Of a stretch of DNA of 64,000 bases, positions 45,698 to 54,362 are shown in pieces. The notes beneath the pieces were generated by a model. It did not search any database. It had not been told where the DNA came from and saw only the letters and a program-made list of their open reading frames with translations. The stretch comes from Paenibacillus azoreducens. GTDB lineage: Bacteria > Bacillota > Bacilli > Paenibacillales > Paenibacillaceae. Made by a program: the position numbers and the translations under genes. The stretch spans positions 2,881,501 through 2,945,500 of the forward strand of contig NZ_AP025343.1 of the NCBI RefSeq assembly GCF_021654775.1. Direction: 5' to 3'. Position 1 is the stretch's first letter. Each line of letters starts with the position of its first letter.

Positions 45698-47077
45698 ATG
45701 AAGAAGCTGGTTTTGCTAATGTTGTCCTGCGTGCTTGTATTGTCGCTTGCCGCTTGCTCGGGCGGTTCGGACACGGATGTGACTGGCGGTGTGGAGATCA
45801 AGAAGGTCTCCGATATGGAAGGATCGGTTCGGGTGGCGCTGGCGGGCTGGCAGCTGGATGACGGGATCAATACGCAGACAGGGAATCCGACGGTAGGGCT
45901 GAATGAATATCTGAAACAAACTTTTAATAAAATGTATCCGAATATCAAGCTCGAGCTGTATCAAATTCCATGGGAGAACGTAAAAGCGAAACAATCGGCC
46001 ATGCTGCTCTCCGGCGATGCGGATGTGTTGTACACGGGCGGGGCTTTCGCTTCCCAATGGTACCAAGAGGGGCTGCTTCGCGATCTGGACGATTTGATCA
46101 AGGAGGACAAAAGCTTTGACCCGAGCATTTTTTTATCCGGCATCATGAATAATTCTTACAGCACCAAATCCCCGGATGGAACCAAGCAGTTCGGCATTCC
46201 GGTCGCGCTTGGGCGCAGAATGACCATTTACGACAAAAAGCTGTTTGAAGACTGGGGAGTCGAACCTTTGTCCGCCAAGGCTGCCCCGCAAGAGATTTTG
46301 GAAAAAGCAAAAAAAATGACGGGGAAAAATCCGAAGACGGGTGAAGACAATTACGGCTTATACTGGAGCGGGAACTCGCTCAACGGCTCAACCTTTGTCG
46401 CATTGACGCTGGCTTTTGGGGCGAAGGGGGCGGAAGGCACTTTAAAGGACGTCAAAAGCATCAAATGGCATCTGAATACGCCGGAGATGGTTAAGGTCAT
46501 GGAGTGGCTGAAGGAAGCAGCCAAACTGCCGCCTGCGGGATTCGTCAATGCACAAGGCAGCGAGAACTTCGGGCTTGATAAAAACAATATCGCGATTGCG
46601 CTTGATTCATCAGGCGGTTCGACCATGAACGAATTTCAAAGCAAAAAGAACAAGGATCTGCTTGACCGCTTCGAGCCCGTACTGAATATGGGGCCAAAAG
46701 GCGAAGGCTGGGTTGCCGTCGATCCGTTTATTATGGCGAAAAACGCGAAAGACGTTAAAGCTTCCTGGGAGGTCATCAAGTTCCTGACGAGCCCGATGAC
46801 GCAAAAATATATGTATGAAAATTTTGCCCAAACGCCAACGCTCAAAAATGCCGATTTCGTGCCGCCTGAGGACAAATACGTCAAAAAGGCGCTTGAAATC
46901 GCCGATGTGGGCCATTCTGAGCTGATGGATGAAGCAAATCCTTTTTATATGAGTGATATCGTGCCTGCCGTAAACGGTTTCATCAGCAAAGCGGCCACCG
47001 GAGATGCGCCGGATATTCAGAAGTTCCTGGACGATCTGCAGGTGCGTGCCGAAAAGTGGTCTGCAAACTTAAAGTAA
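45698..47077 (+). CDS. carbohydrate ABC importer solute-binding lipoprotein
   Basis: About 459 residues. Signal peptide and lipobox VLSLAAC (Cys near 20) precede a group-1 extracellular binding fold (SBP_bac_1-like), with VRVALAGWQL, MYPNIKLELYQIPWENVKAKQ and SGDADVLYTGGAF. The open frame reaches 45653, but ATG 45698 follows AAAGGGGGGAAGG and begins a proper signal peptide. The ligand is probably a sugar; the downstream genes suggest a polyol or modified sugar rather than maltose. Confidence 0.88.
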   Translation: MKKLVLLMLSCVLVLSLAACSGGSDTDVTGGVEIKKVSDMEGSVRVALAGWQLDDGINTQTGNPTVGLNEYLKQTFNKMYPNIKLELYQIPWENVKAKQSAMLLSGDADVLYTGGAFASQWYQEGLLRDLDDLIKEDKSFDPSIFLSGIMNNSYSTKSPDGTKQFGIPVALGRRMTIYDKKLFEDWGVEPLSAKAAPQEILEKAKKMTGKNPKTGEDNYGLYWSGNSLNGSTFVALTLAFGAKGAEGTLKDVKSIKWHLNTPEMVKVMEWLKEAAKLPPAGFVNAQGSENFGLDKNNIAIALDSSGGSTMNEFQSKKNKDLLDRFEPVLNMGPKGEGWVAVDPFIMAKNAKDVKASWEVIKFLTSPMTQKYMYENFAQTPTLKNADFVPPEDKYVKKALEIADVGHSELMDEANPFYMSDIVPAVNGFISKAATGDAPDIQKFLDDLQVRAEKWSANLK

Positions 47078-47088
47078 CTAAAGGCAGA

Positions 47089-47113
47089 TGCAAAGCCCGA
47101 ATCGGGCTTTGCA
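47089..47113 (+). terminator. intra-operon hairpin
   Basis: TGCAAAGCCCGA / TCGGGCTTTGCA, a near-perfect stem with a minimal loop followed by TTCTTG. It lies between the binding-protein gene and the enzyme genes, a position common for stabilising the abundant binding-protein mRNA. Confidence 0.7.
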
Positions 47114-47172
47114 TTCTTGTCTATCAGACTACCCGCGCGAAAATAAAATTTAAAATTTGAAGGAGGTTTACG

Positions 47173-48003
47173 ATGAAAAAGGGAATTAATCAATGGTGTT
47201 TTCCGGCGGGGACGCCGCTCAGTAAAGTGCTGCGCACGAGCTCGGCCGCGGGTTTCGAAACAATTGAGCTGAATCTGTATGCACCCGGAGGCATTGGGCT
47301 GACGATGGATACGACGCTTGAAGAAGCCAAGGCTCTGGCCCGTCTAGTGCGAAGCTACGGACTTACAGTAACCAGTCTATCTACGGAAATGCTGGGCCGA
47401 TACCCGCTCAGCTCGCCCGACAAAGATATCCGCAGGCTGGGCGTGGAATCCGTGCGCAAGCAAATCGAATTGGCGCTTGAGATGGAAGCGGATACCATCC
47501 TTGTCGTCCCTGGGCGCATCGAAGCGGATGTAACCTATGAGGATATATGGGAAAGGTCGCAGATGGCCCTGCAGCCATTGATCGACGAAATCGACGGTAC
47601 GGGCCTTTGCATCGCGATCGAAAATGTATGGAATCAGTTTTTGTGGAGCCCGCTGGAAATGGCGCGTTATATCGATCAATTCGAATCGAGTCTTGTCGGC
47701 GCTTATTTCGATGTAGGCAACACGCTTGCCTACGGCAAACCCGAACATTGGATACGTACGCTGGGAAAACGGATTCGCAGCGTTCATGTAAAGGATTTCC
47801 GAACCGGGGTAGGGAACTATCACGGCTTCGTGCCGCTTTTGTCCGGCGACGTGGATTGGCTGAATGTCCGATTGGCGCTGAGCGATATCAGCTATCAAGG
47901 CAGCCTGACGGCCGAGTTGGAACCCTATGCGAGCTTCCCGGATCAGCTGATTTTTGATACATCCCGCCATTTGGATGTCATTATGGGGAAAAACCCGTAT
48001 TAA
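47173..48003 (+). CDS. sugar-phosphate isomerase/epimerase-like TIM-barrel protein
   Basis: 276 residues of the AP-endonuclease-2/xylose-isomerase-like TIM-barrel family (IolE/IolI/TagE type): FETIELNLY, GLTVTSLS, DTILVVPGRIEADVTYEDIWERS, IAIENVWNQFLWSPLEM, VGAYFDVGNT and SVHVKDFR. The Glu in IENVWN, the Asp in YFDVGN and the His in VHVKDF are the usual metal ligands. It starts after AGGAGG and is followed 29 bases later by a dehydrogenase. The pair resembles inositol or keto-sugar catabolic modules. Confidence 0.87.
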   Translation: MKKGINQWCFPAGTPLSKVLRTSSAAGFETIELNLYAPGGIGLTMDTTLEEAKALARLVRSYGLTVTSLSTEMLGRYPLSSPDKDIRRLGVESVRKQIELALEMEADTILVVPGRIEADVTYEDIWERSQMALQPLIDEIDGTGLCIAIENVWNQFLWSPLEMARYIDQFESSLVGAYFDVGNTLAYGKPEHWIRTLGKRIRSVHVKDFRTGVGNYHGFVPLLSGDVDWLNVRLALSDISYQGSLTAELEPYASFPDQLIFDTSRHLDVIMGKNPY

Positions 48004-48031
48004 CAAAGAAGAAAGCGAGGATATCTAGTAT

Positions 48032-48994
48032 ATGATACGAATTGGTATTGTTGGAGCAGGCATTATTGCAGCGGAGCACATGAAGCGAATTCAGAAGAAT
48101 GAGCATGCCGAACTGGCGGCAGTCTGCGACGTTGCGTCTGGAGCTTGCGAATCAGCGGCGAGTAAGTATGGGGCAGCGGCCTACACAAGTTATGATGAGA
48201 TGCTGAAGCAGGAAAAGCTGGATGCCTTGTTTCTATGCGTCCCGCCGTTTGCCCATGGGGATATGGAAGAAAAGGCCGCCGAGCGCGGCATTCATCTATT
48301 GGTTGAAAAACCGCTTGGCCTGGATATGGAAGAGGTCCGAAAAAAGGCGGAAGCGCTGGAGCGGTCGGGGATCATTTCAGGTTCGGGCTACTGCTTGAGA
48401 TACATGGAATCGGTGCAGCGGGCGAAGCGGTATTTGCAAGGAAAAGAAATCGCCATGGTCCGTGCGTACCGATTCGGAAGCCTGCCTCCAAATCCATGGT
48501 GGGTAGATCATGCCAAATCCGGGGGCCAGCTTGTGGAGCAGACGACGCATAACTTGGATTTGATGCTGTATTTGGCCGGGGACGTCAGGAGGGTATCGGC
48601 AGACATGGCCCTGCTGCTCAGCGGCGACATTCCCGGCATTACGACCCCGGATGCGGCATCGGTGAATTTGGTGTTTGATTCCGGAGCGCTTGGCCATATC
48701 GACACCGGATTTTTCCCGCAGCCGGACAGCCGGGCTTCGCTGGAGATTATGGGACGCGATTTCCGGCTGACGCTGGAAGATGCGGATTTGACAATCATGG
48801 AATCGGAACAGACCACCATTTTCCGCGGCAAAGGGGATTTCTATCAGTCCCAGGACGATGCTTTCATCCAGGCCGTGAAAACAGGGGACCGCAGCTTGAT
48901 CTTGGCTCCATACGCCGAAGCGCTGCGAACGCTGGAGGTTACGCTGGCCGCAAACGAATCCGCGAAAACCGGGCAGCCGGTATCATTCATTTAA
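48032..48994 (+). CDS. Gfo/Idh/MocA-family NAD(P)-dependent dehydrogenase
   Basis: 320 residues with an N-terminal Rossmann motif IGIVGAGIIAAEHM and the conserved EKPLG (substrate-side Lys) at about 91-95, then a C-terminal alpha/beta domain (QLVEQTTHNLDLMLYLAGDV with the catalytic His region). Family members oxidise sugars or polyols such as inositol, glucose or N-acetyl-amino sugars. It closes the operon. Substrate unknown. Confidence 0.9.
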   Translation: MIRIGIVGAGIIAAEHMKRIQKNEHAELAAVCDVASGACESAASKYGAAAYTSYDEMLKQEKLDALFLCVPPFAHGDMEEKAAERGIHLLVEKPLGLDMEEVRKKAEALERSGIISGSGYCLRYMESVQRAKRYLQGKEIAMVRAYRFGSLPPNPWWVDHAKSGGQLVEQTTHNLDLMLYLAGDVRRVSADMALLLSGDIPGITTPDAASVNLVFDSGALGHIDTGFFPQPDSRASLEIMGRDFRLTLEDADLTIMESEQTTIFRGKGDFYQSQDDAFIQAVKTGDRSLILAPYAEALRTLEVTLAANESAKTGQPVSFI

Positions 48995-48997
48995 TAG

Positions 48998-49034
48998 AAA
49001 AAAGTGCGGCCTCCCGGGCTCGCACTTTTCTTTT
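48998..49034. terminator. bidirectional terminator
   Basis: AAAAAAGTGCG / CGCACTTTTC with a loop of about 12 bases. It has T runs on both strands, so it can end both the sugar operon and the facing minus-strand small gene. Confidence 0.85.
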
Positions 49035-49122
49035 GATGATCAATATGATATCTCGATGTTCAATTAATCGTTTAATCTTTAGTTGGGCAAAATGAAGCGG
49101 TGTAGGGGTTCCACGGGCAGGG

Positions 49123-49362
49123 TCAAATTAAAGCAATCGCAAGCAGCGTGAACAAGCTTAACGTCAAAATTTGATTCCGGCGTGCAAAACCGTAACCGTA
49201 AGGCACAAATGCCGAGGTTGTGACGGCACGGCGGCCATCTGTTTCCAAATAAACATTGTTTCTGTCCACCTTAACGATTTTTCCTTCGTATACCTTGCCG
49301 TCTCTCGTTAAAATGCGCACCTTGCGGTTCATGCAATGCATACAATTATAATATGCTTCCAT
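49123..49362 (-). CDS. small LSm-like membrane protein with CxxC motif
   Basis: 79 residues. It begins MEAYYNCMHCMNRKVRILTR: a Cys-x-x-Cys followed by a KVRILTRDGKVYEGKIVKVDRNNVYLE segment that looks like the LSm/Hfq-type beta barrel (short strand, DG turn, GxIxxVDxxxVYL). One hydrophobic helix (QILTLSLFTLLAIALI) ends the protein. The larger open frame reaches 49587, but ATG 49362 follows GGAGGGAGG and fits a small conserved gene. Function unknown. Confidence 0.62.
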   Translation of the reverse strand: MEAYYNCMHCMNRKVRILTRDGKVYEGKIVKVDRNNVYLETDGRRAVTTSAFVPYGYGFARRNQILTLSLFTLLAIALI

Positions 49363-49655
49363 TTCCTCCCTCCTTCCCTTGTGACATGCTATCATATGAC
49401 AGGCAAGGGCATACGGAAACGGCAGGCATCCATGGGCGAAAAAGATTCGTAAGCATGGTTGCCAACTTTGATAGATTCTTTTGCGTTTTTTAAGTATGAT
49501 TACTAGAAAAGCTCGTCGGCATGTTTCTTGTGAAAGATGCCATGTAACATTTTTGACAAAATCCATAAAATGAAGAAACATAAGCATGTCAGGTTGATTG
49601 CATTTTTATCGCATGTAATATAAAATAGAATTAAAATTTTAGATTGAACAATATT

Positions 49656-49674
49656 TTTGAAATTTAATTTCAAA
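49656..49674. promoter_or_regulatory. palindromic operator candidate in the murR promoter
   Basis: TTTGAAATTTAATTTCAAA is a perfect 9+1+9 palindrome. It overlaps a TTGAAA -35 (49657) with a TAATAT -10 (49679) 16 bases later, upstream of the RpiR-type regulator. It is the natural candidate for autoregulation. The rest of 49363-49784 is AT-rich and non-coding. Confidence 0.55.
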
Positions 49675-49784
49675 TGCATAATATTGTCAATTTTATTTCT
49701 TTTTTCTTTTGATTCTTGTTTTTTCAATTCCGGGCATTTATGATGTAATAGGTTTCTATTAAACTGTGATGAGAAGGAATACAT

Positions 49785-50642
49785 ATGTCAATTCACGATA
49801 ATATTTTAATCAAAATCAGGGAAATGAAAGACAGCTTGACTCCGGTCGAAAAAATGGTGGCGGAATACGTCCTGCAAAATTTGGAGGAAATTCCGCATCT
49901 GTCGATCAAAAATTTGGCGCAGCTTACGAAAACGAGCGATGCGTCCGTGCTGCGTTTTTGCAAAACGATGGGATATTCGGGCTACCGCAGCTTTATCGTC
50001 AGCATTTCGGCTTCGCTTGGTTCCATGGAAGAACAGAAGGACCAGTATACCGACATTCAGCCGGGAGACGATCTGACGGTCATTATTTCCAATACGTCCA
50101 GAAACAATATCAAATCGATCGAGGATACGTTTAGCGTCATCGATAAAAACGAAGTGGAGCGGGCGGTGCAGGCGCTGAGAAAGAGCAACCGGATCGTCTT
50201 TTTCGGCATCGGGGCTTCCGGTCTTGTAGGTATCGACGCAGAGCAGAAATTTTCACGCATCAATAAAATGTGCCATACGTATACCGACGGACACAGCATG
50301 TTGACTGCGGCTACGCTTTTGGAAAAAGGGGATGTTGCCGTCTTTATTTCCAATTCGGGCACAACAACAGAAATATTGGAGTCGCTGGAGATTACCAAGA
50401 AAAGCGGTTCGACTATCATCGCCATTACCAAATACAATAAAAGCGAACTGGCTGACAAGGCGAATATCGTGCTGAATATTTCAACGCCGGAGGTAACGAT
50501 ACGCAGCGGAGCCATGGGTTCGCGCATCGCCATGCTAACGGTCATCGACATGTTATTTGCCGGAGTGGCCAGCGCGGAATATAAAAACGTAAAGAAATAC
50601 CTGACCAAAACCCATAACATCATTGCGAGCAAACATAGGTAA
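49785..50642 (+). CDS. murR: RpiR-family regulator (MurR-like)
   Basis: 285 residues: an N-terminal HTH_6 domain (LTPVEKMVAEYVLQNLEEIPHLSIKNLAQLTKTSDASVLRFCKTMGYSGYRSFI) joined to a SIS sugar-isomerase domain (RIVFFGIGASGLVGIDAEQKFSRI, FISNSGTTTEILES, GAMGSRIAMLTVIDMLF). Such regulators sense phosphosugars. The position next to murQ and the salvage genes suggests MurNAc-6-P or a related compound as effector, as for MurR. It is followed by a terminator and has its own promoter, so it is transcribed apart from murQ. Confidence 0.85.
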   Translation: MSIHDNILIKIREMKDSLTPVEKMVAEYVLQNLEEIPHLSIKNLAQLTKTSDASVLRFCKTMGYSGYRSFIVSISASLGSMEEQKDQYTDIQPGDDLTVIISNTSRNNIKSIEDTFSVIDKNEVERAVQALRKSNRIVFFGIGASGLVGIDAEQKFSRINKMCHTYTDGHSMLTAATLLEKGDVAVFISNSGTTTEILESLEITKKSGSTIIAITKYNKSELADKANIVLNISTPEVTIRSGAMGSRIAMLTVIDMLFAGVASAEYKNVKKYLTKTHNIIASKHR

Positions 50643-50649
50643 CAGGACC

Positions 50650-50692
50650 AAGACATCCGATCCCTCCGCGGAGACGATGTCTTTTTTTTTGT
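50650..50692 (+). terminator. Rho-independent terminator of the regulator gene
   Basis: AAGACATC / GATGTCTT with an 18-base loop containing a secondary hairpin, then T8. Confidence 0.85.
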
Positions 50693-50703
50693 CGTACAAG
50701 CTA

Positions 50704-50783
50704 AAAATAAATAACAATAATTTATTTTAGTATAAAATATTATTTCAAAAACTATTGACCGAAATGAAATTAATCGTTAATAT
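50704..50783 (+). promoter_or_regulatory. murQ promoter with flanking AT palindromes
   Basis: TTGACC (50755) and TAATAT (50778) are separated by exactly 17 bp. Upstream lie AAAATAAAT/ATTTATTTT (50704-50728) and TATTTTA-GTA-TAAAATA (50723-50739). A half-operator TGAAATTAA overlaps the promoter spacer (about 50765), and TATTTCA lies just upstream (about 50741); both resemble halves of the 49656 palindrome. It drives the salvage operon starting with murQ. Confidence 0.6.
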
Positions 50784-50936
50784 GAAGTCAAGAAGAGGAT
50801 TTGGCAAATATCAAAAACACGGCTTCAATACACATTATGTAGTGTTTGTTATTTGATGAATTTCTATATATTGTGGACAGGGCCGTTATGAGATTTTGCG
50901 ACTTCCCAGAAATGAATGATGGATAGGAGGATCGCA

Positions 50937-51851
50937 ATGGATGAATATCTGGCGGGGCTGACGACGGAAGAGATCAATGAGCAGACTCTGATGATTGATG
51001 AATGCACCACTGAAGAAATGCTTCGTCTCATGAACGAACAAGATGCCAGGGTCCCGGCCGCGGTCGCAGCAGAAATTCCGCAAATTGCGAAAGCGGTTGA
51101 TGTACTGCATCAAGTGCTTAAAAATGGCGGCACAATGTTTTATATTGGTGCGGGTACCTCAGGCAGATTGGGTGTTCTGGACGCATCCGAATGTCCTCCG
51201 ACATTCGGCACTGATCCTTCATTAGTGCAAGGTCATATCGCCGGGGGCGATGGAGCGCTGAGACTTGCTGTGGAAGGTTTCGAAGATAGTGCGGAGGAGG
51301 GGGTTGCATTAATCGAGAGGTGCGGAGTTACAGACAAAGATGCGGTGATCGGCATTACGGCGAGCGGAAGCGCCGCATTCGTAATCGCGGGGCTTGAACG
51401 GGCCCGGGAGATCGGAGCGGCAACGATCGGCGTAGTCAATAACAAGCCGTCCAAACTAGAGAAAGTCTGTGACATCTGTATTGCACCGGTTGTCGGGCCA
51501 GAGGTCATCATGGGTTCCACAAGGTTGAAAGCGGGTTCAGCCCAGAAATTGGTTTTGAATATGCTCAGCACTTGTACTATGGTGAAGCTAGGTAAAACCT
51601 ACAACAATTTGATGGTTGATTTGAAAGCGAGCAACATTAAACTCAAAGATCGCTCGGTACGCATCATCAAATCGGCAACAGGGGTCGATGACGCTACGGC
51701 TGCTGCCTATTTAGAAAGCGCTTCCATGAATTGTAAGCTGGCGATCATGATGATCAAAACCGGGCTGGATGCCGGATCCGCCGAAGCGGAACTGAATAAG
51801 GCCGAAGGCAGTTTGAAAAAGGCGATTCGAAACTTTAATCACGTCGTCTGA
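50937..51851 (+). CDS. murQ: N-acetylmuramic acid 6-phosphate etherase
   Basis: 304 residues, the usual length. It cleaves the lactyl ether of MurNAc-6-P to give GlcNAc-6-P and D-lactate. SIS-domain signatures MFYIGAGTSGRLGVLDASECPPTFG (catalytic-type Glu85) and GITASGSAAFVIAGLERA are clear, and Glu116 lies in the VEGFEDSAEEG segment. ATG 50937 follows TAGGAGGATCGCA; ATG 50916 is further from it. It opens the salvage operon and is followed 34 bases later by a sugar-binding lipoprotein. Confidence 0.95.
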   Translation: MDEYLAGLTTEEINEQTLMIDECTTEEMLRLMNEQDARVPAAVAAEIPQIAKAVDVLHQVLKNGGTMFYIGAGTSGRLGVLDASECPPTFGTDPSLVQGHIAGGDGALRLAVEGFEDSAEEGVALIERCGVTDKDAVIGITASGSAAFVIAGLERAREIGAATIGVVNNKPSKLEKVCDICIAPVVGPEVIMGSTRLKAGSAQKLVLNMLSTCTMVKLGKTYNNLMVDLKASNIKLKDRSVRIIKSATGVDDATAAAYLESASMNCKLAIMMIKTGLDAGSAEAELNKAEGSLKKAIRNFNHVV

Positions 51852-51885
51852 CAACGATTTATATTTTCAAGGAGGTTAGTTTTTC

Positions 51886-53310
51886 ATGAAAAAGAGAATG
51901 AGAGTATTGGCATCCGTGTTTGCGCTCAGCATGGCTTTGACGACCTTGTCCGCTTGCGGCAGCGGAAGCAAAGATGCTGAAACCAAAAATGCGGACGATC
52001 CGAATGCAAAAGATACGATCACGGCGCTCCTGCCGCCGGTATCCGCGAACTTCCAAAGCAATTTTGACCAAATGGCGAAGGAATTCAATGAAAAATATCC
52101 GAACCTGACGCTCAAAATCGAGCCTGCCAGCTGGGAGGACATGACGCAAAAGCTGGATACGCAGGTCAATGCGGGCAGTCCGCCGGATATCGCATTTATT
52201 CCTTCCGACGGTATTCCGAAATATGTGGATTCAGGGTTGCTCATGGATATTTCGGATACGGCAACAGATGATATGATCAAGGATTATGACCCTGCTCCTC
52301 TTGAATACATGAAAAACGGCAAAGGTCTGTACGGCTTCCCGGCATACATGGAAGCTCATGCGATCGGCGGCAACAAGGAATATTTGGAAAAAGCCGGCAT
52401 TGACTATAAAAAGGTGCAAAAAGAAGGCTGGACTTTCGACGAGTTCCGCGAAGCGATTAAAAAGGGCGTTGTGACTGAAAACGGCAAAACATCCCGTTAT
52501 GGTTTTGTATTCGCAACTGCTGGCGTAACTTCCAAAGACTACCTTGATATTCTGGTGAAAAGCGCCGGCATGCCATCTGCTTTTAATCAAGATCTGAAAT
52601 ATACTTACACAAGCAAAAACTTCCTTGAAGTGCTGAAAGACATCCGCGTGATGATCGACGACGGTTCCATGCCGAAAGAACTGAGCTCCATCGATGCAGG
52701 CAAACGCTGGAACATGTTCCTGACAGGTCAAACGATGATTACGGGTAAAGGGCTTGCAGGCTTTGAAAGAAACGCAAAGGAGAACAACGAAAAGCTTAAA
52801 AACAAGGATGCAAGTGCGGTTAAAGGATCCATTCCTGTAGAGTATATTGTACTTCCTGTTCCTTCCTTTGCAGGTGCTAAAGCACAAACAAGAGTTGCCG
52901 TTGACGGTTACGTAACTTTCCGCGGCACGAAAGAGCCAACAGCAGCTCACAAAGCTAATGTGGTTAAAGCAGCTAACTTCCTGTCCAGTGGTAAGGTTGC
53001 AGCTACGACGAACAATGAACTGTATGTAGCACAAATTACAGAGTCGAGCAGAAAAGCGGCTGAAAGCATGCCTGTTGACCGCGATCCGGACAACAAGGCA
53101 GCCATTGAAAGTATGCTTACGCATGCAGTTCCTGCTCGTCCTGACATCCCAACGGACCTTGGCGCTAAAGCACTCAAGCTTGAAGATGAAGTCATCGTCC
53201 CTAAACTGCAAGCATTGATCGCTGGCGAAATTACGCCGGAAGCGATGTATGATGCGGTCAAATCCGCGGCAGTGCAAGCCTTTGGCGATGACGGGGTCGT
53301 GAAAGACTAG
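51886..53310 (+). CDS. sugar ABC importer solute-binding lipoprotein, salvage cluster
   Basis: 474 residues. Signal peptide and lipobox LTTLSAC (Cys near 24) then an SBP_bac_1 fold: ITALLPPVSANFQSNFDQMAKEFNEKYPNLTLKIEPASWEDM and INAGSPPDIAFIPSDGIPKYV-type ligand-binding segments. It lies between murQ and two permeases. Its ligand is inferred to be MurNAc, anhydro-MurNAc or a GlcNAc-MurNAc saccharide because all the following enzymes act on these; the sequence alone cannot tell. Confidence 0.88.
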   Translation: MKKRMRVLASVFALSMALTTLSACGSGSKDAETKNADDPNAKDTITALLPPVSANFQSNFDQMAKEFNEKYPNLTLKIEPASWEDMTQKLDTQVNAGSPPDIAFIPSDGIPKYVDSGLLMDISDTATDDMIKDYDPAPLEYMKNGKGLYGFPAYMEAHAIGGNKEYLEKAGIDYKKVQKEGWTFDEFREAIKKGVVTENGKTSRYGFVFATAGVTSKDYLDILVKSAGMPSAFNQDLKYTYTSKNFLEVLKDIRVMIDDGSMPKELSSIDAGKRWNMFLTGQTMITGKGLAGFERNAKENNEKLKNKDASAVKGSIPVEYIVLPVPSFAGAKAQTRVAVDGYVTFRGTKEPTAAHKANVVKAANFLSSGKVAATTNNELYVAQITESSRKAAESMPVDRDPDNKAAIESMLTHAVPARPDIPTDLGAKALKLEDEVIVPKLQALIAGEITPEAMYDAVKSAAVQAFGDDGVVKD

Positions 53311-53368
53311 AAAAACGTGATCAAAAGCGGACTTTTTGAACAACCTCTAGACAGAAAATATGTTGGAG

Positions 53369-53391
53369 AGCCGTATGACTTCCATACGGCT
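53369..53391 (+). terminator. intra-operon hairpin after the binding-protein gene
   Basis: AGCCGTATG / CATACGGCT with a 5-base loop and a TTTCC tail. It probably protects the binding-protein mRNA or attenuates downstream expression. Confidence 0.7.
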
Positions 53392-53438
53392 TTCCTTCCA
53401 TATTCGTGAAATGCAAGTATGAAAGGGGTTTCGCAAAT

Positions 53439-54341
53439 ATGACAGAATATGCTAAACCGATCAAACGGCGGAAGATCAATAGTGATGCAATTTGGGGATA
53501 TGCTTTTATCGCTGCAGCCCTCCTGATTTTCTTGATGTTTACCGCATACCCGGTTGTTAGTGCTTTGATTATAAGCTTTCAAGAATATAAGCCGGTTGGT
53601 TCAACGTTTATCGGATTTGATAACTATACAGAAACCTTCAAAGACTCTCTGTTCTGGAAGGCAATAGTAAATACTATTGTGTATACGCTGTTAACAGTTC
53701 CAGTATCTCTTTTCTTATCCTTTGCAGTATCGATCCTGATCCTGCCGTTTAAGAAAAGAATGCAAACCGCATTTAAAGCGGTCTATTATCTTCCTGCTGT
53801 CGCTTCAGGCGTGGCATTGTCGGTGGTTTGGCTGTGGATCTATGATCCGATGCCGGAAGGTATTTTCAACAAACTCACCTCGTTTTTCGGCTTGGGTACC
53901 CATAACTGGCTAGGATCCAGTGCTTACGCGATGTTTTCGCTGGTTTTGATGGCTTGGTTGTCCAGTCATGGCACGAGCATCATTATTTATCTTGCAGCTT
54001 TGTTAGGCATTGATGGAAGCTATTATGAAGCAGCTGAACTCGATGGAGCGAATTTTTTCCAAAAGCTGCGGTATATTGTTGTTCCTTGTTTGAAACCAAC
54101 CACCTTGTTCTTGCTCGTTACAGGTGTGATCGGTTCGTTCCAGGTATTCCAAAATGCGTATCTGATGACCGGCGGCGGACCAGACAATGCAACCACGATG
54201 GTAGGCTTACTTATTTTCAATAATGCATTTAAATATTTCGAATTTGGCAAGGCAGCAGCACAGTCTCTGATTCTGGCCGCTATTATCGCCGGTATTTCGG
54301 TAATTCAATTCAAATTCCTTGGCAAAGACGTGGAATATTAA
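53439..54341 (+). CDS. sugar ABC importer permease (MalF type), salvage cluster
   Basis: About 300 residues, six helices. The EAA loop reads YEAAELDGANFFQKLRYIVVPCLKPTT. The upstream GTG 53406 is in frame, but ATG 53439 has better spacing from AAAGGGG. It is followed 21 bases later by its partner. The cluster has no ATPase gene. Confidence 0.9.
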   Translation: MTEYAKPIKRRKINSDAIWGYAFIAAALLIFLMFTAYPVVSALIISFQEYKPVGSTFIGFDNYTETFKDSLFWKAIVNTIVYTLLTVPVSLFLSFAVSILILPFKKRMQTAFKAVYYLPAVASGVALSVVWLWIYDPMPEGIFNKLTSFFGLGTHNWLGSSAYAMFSLVLMAWLSSHGTSIIIYLAALLGIDGSYYEAAELDGANFFQKLRYIVVPCLKPTTLFLLVTGVIGSFQVFQNAYLMTGGGPDNATTMVGLLIFNNAFKYFEFGKAAAQSLILAAIIAGISVIQFKFLGKDVEY

Positions 54342-54362
54342 AGGAAGGGAGATGCAGCTCTT

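Noticed and set aside
52231..53343. A 370-codon open frame on the minus strand
   Set aside because: Antisense to the salvage-cluster binding protein; Phe/Cys/His-rich nonsense-like composition typical of a shadow frame.
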